In this document: piece after piece, positions 34,405 to 46,800 of the stretch
Layout: every line of letters begins with the position of its first letter
How positions within the stretch are numbered: position 1 is the stretch's first letter
DNA from: Siphonodentalium dalli
Lineage: Eukaryota; Mollusca; Scaphopoda; Gadilida; Siphonodentaliidae
Assembly: GCA_032622095.1 (NCBI GenBank)
Contig: CP136061.1
Span: 129,282,754-129,346,753, forward strand
Direction of reading: 5' to 3'
DNA length: 64,000 nucleotides
Translations under genes and position numbers: made by a program
The notes under the pieces: model-generated
The model's database searches: none
What the model was told of the DNA's origin: nothing
What the model saw: only the letters and a program-made list of their open reading frames with translations

Positions 34405-34532
34405 TACAGTAATGTTCTAAATGATCGACCCTTTAACCACAGCAGAATTATGGGAAATTTTTCAGGATTTAGTCGGAAATATAGCAACAAGCCATATTTC
34501 CTACTAAATTATGAAAAATTCTGCTATGGTTA
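34405..34532. mobile_element. Shortened copy of the palindromic Tc1/mariner-type MITE
   Basis: Starts TACAGTAATGTTCTAAATGA and keeps both TTTTTCAGGATTTAGTCGGA and its inverted counterpart, but has lost the tip of the hairpin and the right terminus. Confidence 0.75.
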
Positions 34533-34662
34533 TTTATAAAAGTGTCATATAGTGTATTTTATTTAGTGTATAATTATAAATTAATTTATACAGTTCCATA
34601 CAGTTCTTCTCAAGTCTGCTAAAATGTGACAGAATCTCATATGTGTTAATTACACATGATCT

Positions 34663-34992
34663 TAATGAATGAATGAATCACATGTTACACAGGGTCAAAA
34701 TGAATGAATGATTCACATGTTACACAGGGTCTTGATGAAAGCATCACATGTTACACAGTGTCTTGATGAATGAATCACATGTTACACAGGGTCAAAATGA
34801 ATGAATGAATCACATGTTACACAGGGTCAAAATGAATGAATGAATCACATGTTACACAGGGTCAAAATGAATGAATGAATCACATGTTACACAGGGTCTT
34901 GATGAAAGCATCACATGTTACACAGTGTCTTGATGAATGAATCACATGCTACATAGGGTCTTTATGAATGAATCACATGTTACACAGGGTAG
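34663..34992. repeat. Minisatellite with CACATGTTACACAGGGTC core, two alternating unit types
   Basis: Nine to ten units. Units ending in AAAATGAATGAATGAAT alternate in blocks with units ending in TTGATGAAAGCAT or TTGATGAATGAAT, giving a higher-order pattern that recurs. Confidence 0.85.
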
Positions 34993-35045
34993 TTCCCCCA
35001 CAGTGCATTCAAGTTCAAGGTCTGTAAAGTACTTACATTGAGGTA

Positions 35046-35286
35046 TTAATCCTTTCATGATGGGAGCTGCAAGCGCTGGTGCAGCATTAAAGACCCTACA
35101 TGTATGCCAGTGCATTATCTTATTAAGCCAGAGAATACACTGGCTTACAAGGTAATTGTTGTTAGGCCAATGCATTCTCTTATATATATGTGAGGCTCCC
35201 TATGGGAGACACGCTAATATATAAAAGAATGCATTGGCCCAGGGTTTTCGCAAAATTTCAGGATGCTCCAGTCATGGAAGTGTTAA
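35046..35286. mobile_element. piggyBac-like MITE, family PB1
   Basis: TTAATCCTTTCATGATGGGA at the left and CATGGAAGTGTTAA at the right, with the family's ATATATATGTGAGGCTCCC hairpin. 52 bp from the next PB1 copy. Confidence 0.75.
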
Positions 35287-35454
35287 GGGGTTTTGAATAG
35301 CTTTCATGTTCAGTGGCATGCACACAGGGGCTTGTCATTAACCCTTCCATGACTTGAGTTTCCTGATGTTTTTTGAAAACCCTGTGCCAATGCATTCTGG
35401 AGCCTCGCATTATAAGAGAATACATTGACTTTACATTCTGGAGCCTCGCATTAT

Positions 35455-36955
35455 TAGCTCAACTTTACTTTGTAAAGTTTGAGCTATTGCCATGGCTTGG
35501 TATCCGTCGTGCGTGTATGCGTAATTCGTCAACAATTTCCTTTAGCACGGGCTACAGTTCGTACCTTTGGTCCGATTATTATGAAATTTGTCATGGATGT
35601 TGACATTGACATGTAGATGGGAATGAGTCATTTTGGGGTCATTAAGATAAAAAACATGGCCGCCAGTGGCCATCTTGGATTTCAAAATTCAATCCTCTTT
35701 GTATGACTAAATTCTTTAGCACGGGCTACAGGTCGTACCTTTAGTCTGATCATCATAAAATTTGTCATGGATGTTAACAATGACATGTAGATGGGAACGA
35801 GTCATTTTGGGGTCATTCGGCTGAAAAACATGGCCGCCAGCAGCCATCTTGGATTTTACTCTTTGTATGACTAAATCCTTTAGCACGGGCTACAGGTCGT
35901 ACCTTTAGTCTGATCATCATAAAATTTGTCATGAATGTTAATAATGACATGTAGATGGGAACGAGTCATTTTGGGGTTATTCGGCCAAAAAACATGGCCG
36001 CCAGCAGCCATCTTGGATTTTACTCTTTGTATGACTAAATCCTTTAGCACGGGCTACAGGTCGTACCTTGAGTCTGATCATCATGAAATTTTTCATGGCT
36101 GTTGAAATTGGAATGTAGATGGGAACGAGTCATTTTGGGGTTATTCGGACGAAAAACATGGCCGCCAGTGGCCATCTTTGTTTTCAAAATTAAATCCATT
36201 AGCACGGGCTAGAGGTCATACTGTTTGTCTGATCATCATGAAATTTGTCATGGATGTTAATATTGACATGTAGATGGGAACGATTAATTTTGGTGTCATT
36301 CGGCCAAAAAACATGGCCGCAGCAGCCATCTTGGATTTTACTCTTTGTATGACTAAATCCTTTTGCACAGGCTACAGGTCGTACCTTTAGTCTGATCATC
36401 ATAAAATTTGTCATGGATGTTAACAATGACATGTAGATGGGAATGAGTCATTTTGGGGTCATTCGGGCAAAAAACATGGCCACCAGCAGCCATCTTGGGT
36501 TTTACTCTTTGTATGACTAAATCCTTTAGCACGGGCTACAGGTCGTACCTTTAGTCTGATCATCATAAAATATGTCATGGATGTTAACAATGACATGTAG
36601 ATGGGAACGAGTCATTTTTGGGTCATTCGGCCAAAAAACATAGCCACCAGCAGCCATCTTGGATTTTACTTTGTGTATGACTAAATCCTTTACTTCTCAT
36701 TTTTTACACTCCTAAAAAATTACCTTCTTTACAAAGTTGAGCTACAGTGTCATTGACACTTTCATTATTGAATTTTATTGGAAAACATAGCTGCCAGCAA
36801 CCATCTTAGATTTTACTTTTATATATATATATCTCTTCATGTTGATAAACTAGTATTAGTTATTCAACTATCCACATTCCTAATCACTCCATTGACTGTA
36901 ATACATTAAATTATTCCCTTTCCAAGTTGAGCTGCAGTGTCATTGACACTTTCAT
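35455..36955. mobile_element. Satellite-bearing element (TAGCTCAACTT start, GACACTTTCAT end)
   Basis: Seven or so units of about 160 bp (35490-36690) share AGCACGGGCTACAGGTCGTA, ATGACATGTAGATGGGAACG and CAGCCATCTTGGATTTTACT. Start TAGCTCAACTTTACTTTGTA can form a short stem with the following AAAGTTTGAGCT. The end, GCAGTGTCATTGACACTTTC plus AT, has a TGTCATTGACA stem. A second near-copy of the end lies at 36745-36770. No protein is encoded. Ends resemble a rolling-circle type element only loosely; class not assigned. Confidence 0.7.
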
Positions 36956-36993
36956 AAGAGAATACATTGACTTTACAATATTTTCCATGATCA

Positions 36994-37395
36994 TTAAGGG
37001 GGAGGTCAAGCGAACAATTTTGAATGGGGATTTCCATGCAAATCTGCAGAGTTGCACATACTTCTGAGTTTGACTTGATGTGGTATTGGAAACAACAGGT
37101 ATTTATCTGGCGGATCTGCTTGGTAAATTATAAAATTTTGCAATAAATATATTTTTGAGAATTTTTTCTGGAATTACATCACTTTACCTACATTTGAAAA
37201 ATCAATATAAAATTCAAAAATAAATACACCAGCATTATAATGGAACAAGCGAACCCACCAGATAAATACCTGTTGTTTTCAATGCCACATCAAGTCACAC
37301 TCAGAAGTATGTGCAACTCTGTAACTTTTGCTCTGCAAAGTGCAGATTTGCATGGAAATCCCCATTCAAAACTGGTCACTTGACCTCCCTCTTAA
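36994..37395. mobile_element. 402-bp TTAA-bounded palindromic MITE
   Basis: TTAAGGGGGAGGTCAAGCGA at the left mirrors GACCTCCCTCTTAA at the right. Arms continue through CCATGCAAATCTGCA and CAACAGGTATTTATCTGG for about 150 bp on each side. No ORF. Confidence 0.85.
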
Positions 37396-37499
37396 GCCAG
37401 TGTTTTTTATTGTATATATATGCGTGTCTCCCTATGGGAGAAAATGCACTGGCACAGGATCTTTAATGCTGCAGCTCCCGTCATGAAATGGTTAAACTT

Positions 37500-40016
37500 T
37501 TAAAGGTGGATTATCTCTTCCGCAACATGATCTATTTAGTTTCCTGAGTATGAAATAGTAAAACCGAATCAAAGACCCCTGTCTGGAAATGCATTAATTA
37601 ATATTGATTTTATTTGGAATTTGTTCTGTATAAAATAAATATGTGTCCTTCAATAATGGTACCTGATATTCACAACTGTCTTTTTTTTATTATTTCGGTT
37701 ATTTTAATCATTGAAAATAAGCATATGCTACATTCTAGGTCTTTTCTACTTGATTTGTACTTACAATATTACAATAGATCCAATCAATCGGAGACATTTT
37801 GCGACTTGCATTCGTTCGGAGCACCACGCATGAGGCCGCAATTTTAAAGTTATATTTATAGTACAAAGAAGTGTCCCATTAATTGAATAAAATAATATCA
37901 AAACATATTAATTGATAGAATCATTTCCGGGCATGGATTTTTAACTCATATGTATTATTATCTATCTAAAATTTGTTATTTAAAGAGAAAATCCATCTTT
38001 AAGAAAGAGAATAAAAATATAAATATATCTAAATATAAATTAAAAATGAATGTGTCATTTTAATGGGGTACTGTACACTAAATCTGGCCATTTATGGGCC
38101 CATCGCCTGTAATACTAAAAAGATTATATGCAACACATGAAAGAATTTGAGCCATGGATTAGTGCAAAATACACTTATGTGTGCTCAATGAATTATGTTT
38201 ATATATAAGTTTATGTGATTGGTTTAAAAAGTAGACATTTTAATGTTGGTTATGAATTGTGTCTCTACATGGGTTAAATTCCACTCAGGGAAGTATCCAG
38301 GGATGTTGTTTGATATCTGTTACAGATTTTAGCACCCAAGTTAAAGAAGCCCAACCATCCAAAAATTCATGGTGGACCAGGGGTGGACAGTATTATATTC
38401 CACCTTTTCAAGGCGATTCAACAATATAAGTACTGTGTAAATAAAATATCTGCAGTAGAGCCTTTACTTGTATGCTCAATTTTGCAATAACTTAATAAGA
38501 AATATTATGTCATCTCAAATTGTATTATTATTATTATCATTATTATTTATACATTTAAAACGCATTCTACAGTAAATTAGTTTCAATGTGCTTACATCAC
38601 TCAATACAAATAAAAATATACAAGGTAAGAGATAAAAAAAGTAGTAAATGAGCATTAAAAAATCATAACGACCATCTGCATGTGACTAAGAAATTACTAA
38701 AAAAAATTAAAAACCAACGACCATAAGCATGCGACTTAAAATTAAAAGAGATTACTAACATAATTAAAACATAATTAAAATTATGAAAAAAGGCTTATGG
38801 ATAAAAATTAAATTAAAAAAAAGAAAAACAGACAGCAAGGTTAACCAAAGAAATAGATAAAAAATACTATCAACAAAATTAAATGTGTAATGGGGATATC
38901 CTCTGCTGGAAAACAGGTGTCCCCAAAATATCTCTGGAATCTTCCCTCATTCCACTTGTCAATTTTGAACATTCTTTTAAATATACATTGCATGTGCCCA
39001 CTTTTAAAGGTAAAGGTACATGTATATCCTTAATATAATTTGGATGTGGCAATAAATATGTAATACATATTCCAACTTTTTATGCCCCAGAGTCAAAATG
39101 TGCTTGAATAATAATTTGATAACCATTAGTGACATTTGCGCAAAATTTAATTACATGTCTGTTACTGGAAAAAAACCCACATCAAATGTCTCCAACAGTT
39201 CCACAGTTTTCAAGCTATCGGTATGTGTGGAATGAAGATATGTTAAAAACACATGTGATCTAAACAACCTGCATCAGTGATGCAAGTGGAATTTAAAAAT
39301 AAAATGTTTAGACTTAACAAGTCTGAAGATAAGCAAGTAACATGAAGAACTCTCAGATAGTATTGGTCAGGGGTGTAATAAGCACAGAAGTGTGTTACTA
39401 GCCAACAATTTATAACACTCAGTCTCTCATGATAGCCTTACAACATCACCCCATAAGCTGACAACCAGTTACACATGAGTGTAGTTCTGTGTATTGTCCA
39501 AATATAAATCAGTCTTTTCATAAATCTGAATCTACATGTATGCTATGTGCATATTTAGCATCCTCGACAACACAAATGCTTGAAAATTCCTGATAAAGAT
39601 GAACTTTGAATAAAACTTGAATTATCTGATCCATAGATTTAAAGCAACATAAGGCCTTCATAGTGGGTAGATGTGAGAAATCATAAAAGTCTAATGTAGT
39701 GGTAACAGTTATGTTTATTATAACAATGGTTTGGAACTGCAAAATCTCGTGATTGGAGAATTATTTATAAGGACAAAAAAACAAAGTTGATATTTCTTTT
39801 CATTTACTTGTTGATGATACATGTAGTGATTTCTACAGATGTTCATCACTTTTCACATTTACCCACTGCAAATGTTAAGGCCTTGCATCTCTTTAACCAC
39901 ATGATTGTATATATACAGGTCATATGGCTATTGAATCTCATATACCCTATTCTAAACCTCTGCTAGTTATTAAGAGTTTCCAATACTTATTTTTTAATTA
40001 TATATATCACTTTCAG
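37500..40016. other. PNPLA8 5' flank or first intron, AT-rich
   Basis: The first coding exon begins at a splice acceptor (40016), so a 5' non-coding exon should lie upstream, in this stretch or before it. I cannot locate it. Includes ATT-rich simple sequence near 38525-38550. Confidence 0.4.
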
Positions 40017-40889
40017 ATCCCGAACTGTTGGTTGGAAACAAATATTGAAATGGCGTCATGTCGGATGACAGTGAAATCAACATTAGTAGATAGTCAGCAT
40101 CTCCTGACAAGATCGTCCTGTGCAGGTGTATCTGTATCACATGGCGACCAGAATTTACGCAGAAAAAGACACAGTAGAGCATTGCCTAAAGTTAATGAGG
40201 CTGTCCGTCTTCGCAGAACATTATCATTGAGTAGCATATTTCGAAATGTTGGTAAGGATGAGCAGAACAATACATCGAAGCTCAGCTTCCTGTCAAACTT
40301 ATCGTCTCTTAGTTTGGATCTGCCCACCAGAATTGTTGCCGACTATAAAAGGTACATACCATTTTCAATATCTAAAGGTGAAAGCACTGAAACTGCAGCA
40401 GACTCAGTGGAGATAAGTGAAAGCATCACTAAAGAAAGAAATGAGCAGAAGATACATACGCAAGCAGTTCACTTAACACCAAGTCAGGAGAACTATACTT
40501 TGGAGAAAACAATCACAAAAATGAACCAAAGTATTAAGTCGTTCTATGCAGGAAGTGAACCAACAGCATTCCATTCTGAATTGGAAGCTAACATCAATGC
40601 AAACAATGCACTAGATAAAAAGAGGGAGTCTGTTGAGGAATCATCAACAGGAATATGGAACTTAATGACGAGGGCGCGGCTTTTCGGTTCAGCTCCGGGT
40701 ACGACAGATACAAAAAAGAAGCCTGTTGTGAGGAGAGATTTCATTTCGAAGGCAGAAATTGACAAGCGAACACTTGGCCTCGTGCACACTGTGAAGACGG
40801 CAACATCAAACATCAGCAGACTGAAGCGGTTGGAGGATCTATGTAACTATTTGTTAGATTACCCAGATTGCCGGGCAACAGTTAATAAG
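40017..40889 (+). CDS. PNPLA8: PNPLA8 first coding exon (5' UTR 40017-40049)
   Basis: Acceptor cactttcag at 40016, ATG at 40050 (MASCRMTVKS), donor gtaggt after LLDYPDCRATVNK, phase 0. An in-frame ATG at 39924 lies across the acceptor and is intronic. Encodes residues 1-280, ending in the conserved RLKRLEDLCNYLLDYP helix. Confidence 0.92.
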
Positions 40890-43800
40890 GTAGGTGTCTG
40901 GCACAAATATCCAAAGTGTGACAATAATTTATTTGACAAGAAAATATATGTATTTTTCCAACAACATCTCAATTGAAATTTCAATCACTGATTGTACAGG
41001 TGCAACGTCTGGCCAAAAGATCCTGTTATAACGCTATGATGTGGTGGTTTAGGCATGATGTTAGTGGGATAAAGTGACTTATTTTACCAAGTAGTACTTG
41101 TCCTTTTATTACATACATGTACTTGTTACCCAAAATAACACAACAGTGGACACGATACATAATACCAATATTATTGGCTTGCAAGATAATAGGAAACATG
41201 ACATGGAAACTTTTGACTGACAATAATTTCAAATGGCCCATTTTCTACAGATGATATTAAATTGTGTTATATATATATTTATTATGTGATTTTACCCTAA
41301 TTCTCTTCAATAAACCCATTCTATAAATTGTGTATTAAACGTTTGTTTAATAACAGGAAATAGTGCTGGGTGAACTTTGACTTCCGTTTTGTTGTCTGTT
41401 TACATTCCGTATACTACGTCTCAAAATACTATGGCTTCCAATATTTTTCCAACAAACTATAATGAAAGACCTAATTTACTGGACTCATTTTGTAAATTCC
41501 GCTATAAACTGGGGACTCGTAGATCATAGATATAAACTGTATATGGATCTTTGGGGTGACCTCTAGATGTGAGCCATCAATTTTTACTGAAATTCGTTAA
41601 AAAACATGGCAGCCATCTTGGATTTCAAATTTGAATCAATCGCCGCACATTTAATGGAGAATTGTTTTGAAAATTTACAGGCATGTTTAGGATCACCTAT
41701 AGATAGGAGCTATCGATTTTTAACGATTTTCAATGAAAAACATGGCCACCAGTAGCCATCTTGGATTTTACTCTTTGCATGACTAAATCCTTAGGCACAC
41801 CCTACAGACCACATCACTCATCTGATCATCACCAAACTTCATATGGATCATCGGGGTGACTCTAGGTGGGAGCCATCAAAGTTTTCTAAATGTTGAAAAA
41901 ACATGGCCGTCAATGGCCTTCATGGATTTTATTCTTTGTATGACTAAATCCTTTTGTACACCCTCCAGACGACACCCTACTTGTCTGATCATCACCAAAC
42001 TTCACATGGATCTTTGGGATGACCACAAGATGGGAGTAATCTAATTTTTCTGAATTTCCTTAAAAGACATGCCACTGGCAGCCATTTTGGATTTTACTCT
42101 TTGCATGAATTAATCCTTTATCACACAGGTCTACAGTCCACTTCCCTCATCTGATCATCACCAATCTTCATATTGATCTTGATATTGATCATCTATATGG
42201 AAACGTTCAAATGATTTTGAACAGTGGCCATCTTGGATTTTACTAAAATATATATATCTCTTCATGTTGATATTTAGTATTACTTAGACATTTCAACTTT
42301 CCGCATTCCTAATCACTCCATTGACTGTAACACATGAAATTATCCCCTCTCCAAGTTGAGCTACAATGTCATTGACACTTTCATCTTGAATAGTATAAGC
42401 TTGAAGTCCTAAAAATAACCATATAATAGTAAATATGTCTTCATATATAGTACTAGTACTCACTTGTTTGATTTTATCTACACATAGGAGGAGTTGATGC
42501 CACATCTCTTACAATTTGCTGACTCATCGGATCCATTTCTCAAAGCAAAAGCCCATGAAGCTCTTGCCTTGGTGGGCCATGTCCCCCCACTTCGAGGAAG
42601 AGGCATCAAAGTACTAACAATCGATGGAGGAGGAACAAGGTAACATAGACTGTAACATTACACTTGTTATTTTATTTAGTTAGTTCACAGGTCAGTTTAT
42701 AGAATAGACTGGTACCAATTGATAAAGAGAATGTAGCAGAATTTATGTTGTGGAATAAAACCTGCGATTAAAAAATATAAATTTTCAGTCGAAAAAAACA
42801 CCCAGTTTGCTACCAAACAGCATGTTTCAACCCTGTTCCAATGCATTCTCTTATATATGCGAGTCTCCAATAGAGAGCCTCATTTATACAAGAGAATACA
42901 TTGGCCTTGACATCCAGTGAATTTTCTTATATATGCGAGGCTTCCTGTGGGAGACTCGCATATATAAGAGAAAGCACTGGCACAGAATCTTTAATGCTGC
43001 ACCAGCGCAGCTCCCATCATGAAAGGGCGTGCGTGCGTGCGTACGTCCGCCTAATGTCCTTTTGAGCAGATATCACTGGATGTCGGATCTCAAAAAAATT
43101 TGATATGGATTTTCACTACTATGAGAACGTTAAATCATTTTGTTGGGTTTTCGATTCTAGAGTTATTGATCTTTGTTTGTCTGGAAATGTTGCCCAGAGT
43201 TGTTTTTCCTTCTGAGCAGATATCTCAACCATAGGTTGTTGGATCTTCCAAGAAATTAGTTACAGATGTTCACCACTATAAGGCCTAGACTCAGAATTAA
43301 GTTATCAGGTGGTGAAGAAGGTGATGTGCACCAATTGGGCACATTGATAATGCATTGTGTCATCTGCCAATTTGTGGATATAGAGAAACAAAACTAAAAA
43401 TGACAAAGAAAATTTCTAAAGAAGTTTCTAAAGAAACTAAAAAAAACTTTTTAATTTGATAATAAAGATACCTTCCAGAGTAGACGAGGCCTAAGAAGAA
43501 TGAGGTCCCCCAGGGGGTGAATTTAGTGATGCTAGCCCACTGTGCAGGGTAGTGTCACTAAATTCATCCTCTGGGGACCTCATTCTGCAAATGTCCATCA
43601 CCATACTTTGAGGCCTTGTGGAATGTCACCCTTTGACACTTTAATGACTAAATTCTCACTGATGAGTATTATGTCACTTGGGGAATGTTCAGATAAAAAA
43701 TCAGCTCCCTCAAAATTACTGAATAGGGATTCTATATATGAAAATTTATCTTACAATATAGCTATATTTCATCAAATACACGCGAAAACGCCTAGACGGT

Positions 43801-46800
43801 TTCCGATCTTGTATCCTGGATGGCAACAAGGATATCTTCGATGGCAACAGCTGGTGCACGTGCGTTTCGACAACTGGCTTGTTTTCAAAACAAAACGTCT
43901 AAATAACCAACTAAAAGTCGTAAAATAATATACTTGTGTGCTACGAATGTAAAATAATCAATAATTAGTTCAATAAAGTTGACAAAATGTGGAGACAGGG
44001 CCCAAAAAGCTCAAAATAACCACCCAAAAATGTTTGGAAATCGAAAAAGTAACGAAGTTTACACATTGTTAACAGCGCGCACGAATACGCACTATTTTGA
44101 CAATTTCTATTTTAGCGAAGTAGGGAATTCCCCGTAATTCAGTACGGTCTTGATCAAAAGCTACTGAACGCATTTTTTATTCGATAAAATACAGAATGGA
44201 AAATCAAATTAATTTTATCTTATGTTAAGGATATAAAACACAATACTTACGAAAAGTCCGTGATTTAGTGCATTTCCTCTAAATGAAGTTTAATGGGTTA
44301 TTTTAGTGCGAGTCAGAACTCGATTGTCGAAGTGTTGGAAAGTTCAAAATTCACCAAAACTCTGAATGGACAGTCATCTCCGGCAATGCCTCTCGCCAAC
44401 ATTATCACTATCCAAGGAGATTGCACCATAAAATAATACAATTATCCTGTTAAAAGTGACAATTATGTCGAACATATGAAACGAAAATATCGTCGCCTCT
44501 TCATTGAATCGGATTCCAGCCAAAGTGAATTTGAATAGTGACGTGAATTTCTCAGAATTTGACTTATCACAACGTCGCGTGCTGAGAATATTGTGTACGT
44601 TGTGTGTTGCGCGTAATAAAATAGTTCCTGTTTTAAATTGAGTTTTATTGCATTTTTATGGGACGAATTGTAAGATAAATTGGTTATCATCACCCTGTGT
44701 GTTTCCGAGATCCGTATTCAAGTCTCGCTGCCTTCTCTGGGCTGTCTATCGACTCGTCCTACGGACTCGTCGATAGACTGCCCAGAGAAGGCAGCTCGAC
44801 TTGAATACGGATTTCAGAAACACACATGGTGGTGATAACCTATATATATGTGCCCCTCCAAATATATTATCTACCACTTCAATTTATACTAAACCAGTCT
44901 GCTACGAAAGGGTCAATCACTAAAATGAGTGTTTCTCCTTTATTTTAACCCTTTATATGCCAAATGGGTTTCCAACCCAGTTATAATTGTATATATTGGA
45001 ATGGACTATGTTTTATTTTGAGGGGTGTTAAAAAAAATGGGCAGACGACAGTTAGTTGAAAAGATAATAGCTTTTCAGAAGGATTTGTATTCATTGAAGG
45101 AAAATGTTTAGATAATAAGTTCAACAAACAACCATAGGTCTGAACATTTCCTGAGGGAACTACTCGTCAATGAGTATTTAGTATTCAAAGGGTTAACCAT
45201 TTCTATACTAACTATTAGTTCTCTTAGGAAATTTTCAGATAATACAGGTATGTTCAACAAACAACCATAGGTTTCTTGAATTTATTATCAAATCTTTTCC
45301 CACCAATGAATAGGAATCCTTTTGAGCTTGTATTAGATTTTCTTCTGTCTGACATCTTTTATTACCTGGACATCTCTCCAAAAAATAATAGACCATACCA
45401 ATATATAGTTTCATAACTGTGGGAGAATCCATTTAATATAGAAAGGTTTAACCGCATTCCACTTACTTTTTCAGAGGCCTGCTCACCATCGAAGCACTGA
45501 AGCAACTGGAGAAAGCGTGTAACAAAGAAATTCATACCTTGTTTGATTATGTGTGTGGTGTCAGCACGGGTGCTCTCATTGCTGCGATGGCGTTTCTTTA
45601 TAAGCTACCACTTGACCAATGTGAAAACCTATATAAGGAGTTCAGCCCTCAGATGTTTACACAGAATAAACTGCTGGGTACTGGGAAGCTCGTATGGAGT
45701 CATGCATTCTATGACACTGAGATATGGGAGAGGATTCTCAAGTACGTCATGATTTCATTTAAAAGTTCTGTTTCCCAGACACTGGCCTCTCATAAAAATA
45801 TGCCAAGTGGTTAACCAACATTTTTTTTTAATCCTGGCGATTGGGGACAATGGATGACCTATTGACCATAAATTTAGCTAGACACGTTTCAACTTGTATA
45901 ATTTGATATTTCCATTTTATACCTCCCATAACAAATGGGCAGGGTGATATATAGGAATTGGCTCATCCATTTGTCCATCCATAGACGCAACGTTGTCCGC
46001 ACTTGTATTCCTACAATTTTCAGTATTTTTTTTTAAAGCTTGGCACAGATATAGAGTTCCATGGGAACCTGTACACCTGCGATTATGAGGTCTGTGCAAC
46101 TTTTTTTGTCCCTTTTTCAACTTAGAAATTTTTCACAATATGCATAATTTGTTCGAGCTTGTATTCCTATATTTTCTGGTCAATTGTTTTTATCCCACTA
46201 CGCAAACCTGTGCACCTGCGATTATGAGCTCGATCCGACTTTTTTTAGTGGAGTTATCCCCCTTTTTCGACTTAGTGCTTGGGACAGTCCAATCTCTTTA
46301 TTCGATGGCGTAAAATAAATAGATGAATAAAAGATACATACACATGCATAAATCATGCAGACTTGTGTTCATTAATGCTTGAAACCAGTTTAACTCATCA
46401 ATGTTATTATGTATCTACTAGTAGATTGTATACACAAGGTTATCATTAGCTTGATTCAATTCATATTTTATACAACACAACTTCCCTGTCATTCATAACT
46501 ACTCTTTACTTTCAGGGATAATGTTGGAGATAAACCTATGGTAGAATTTTCACAGGACCCGACTATACCTCGTGTAAGTATATATCTTTTATTTGTGCCA
46601 TAATTGCAATTTTTTCACCTAGCTATTATTCTATGACTGAGATCAAGACATGGAAGGCAAATTTTCTCCTTGACTTTGCTCACATGGAGGACCTCTGTGA
46701 ACAAATTCTATTGAGTATAGTTTGATGTTATGCATTTTATAAAACAAATTAAGAATTAAGTCTTGAACCAGCTGCTTCAATGCAACTTTTTATACTATGC

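Larger units (their letters stand above)
35338..37495. mobile_element. piggyBac-like MITE PB1 carrying two nested insertions
   Basis: Left TTAACCCTTCCATGACTTGA at 35338, right TCATGAAATGGTTAA at 37495. The PB1 body is broken at about 35455 by a 1.5-kb satellite-bearing element, resumes as TAAGAGAATACATTGACTTT at 36955, is broken again at 36994 by a TTAA palindrome, and resumes as GCCAGTGTTTTTTATTG at 37396. Confidence 0.8.

Noticed and set aside
39924-40049. Upstream in-frame ATG that would lengthen PNPLA8 by 42 residues
   Set aside because: The stretch crosses a good acceptor (cactttcag at 40016) and reads as intron; the ATG at 40050 starts a plausible presequence.
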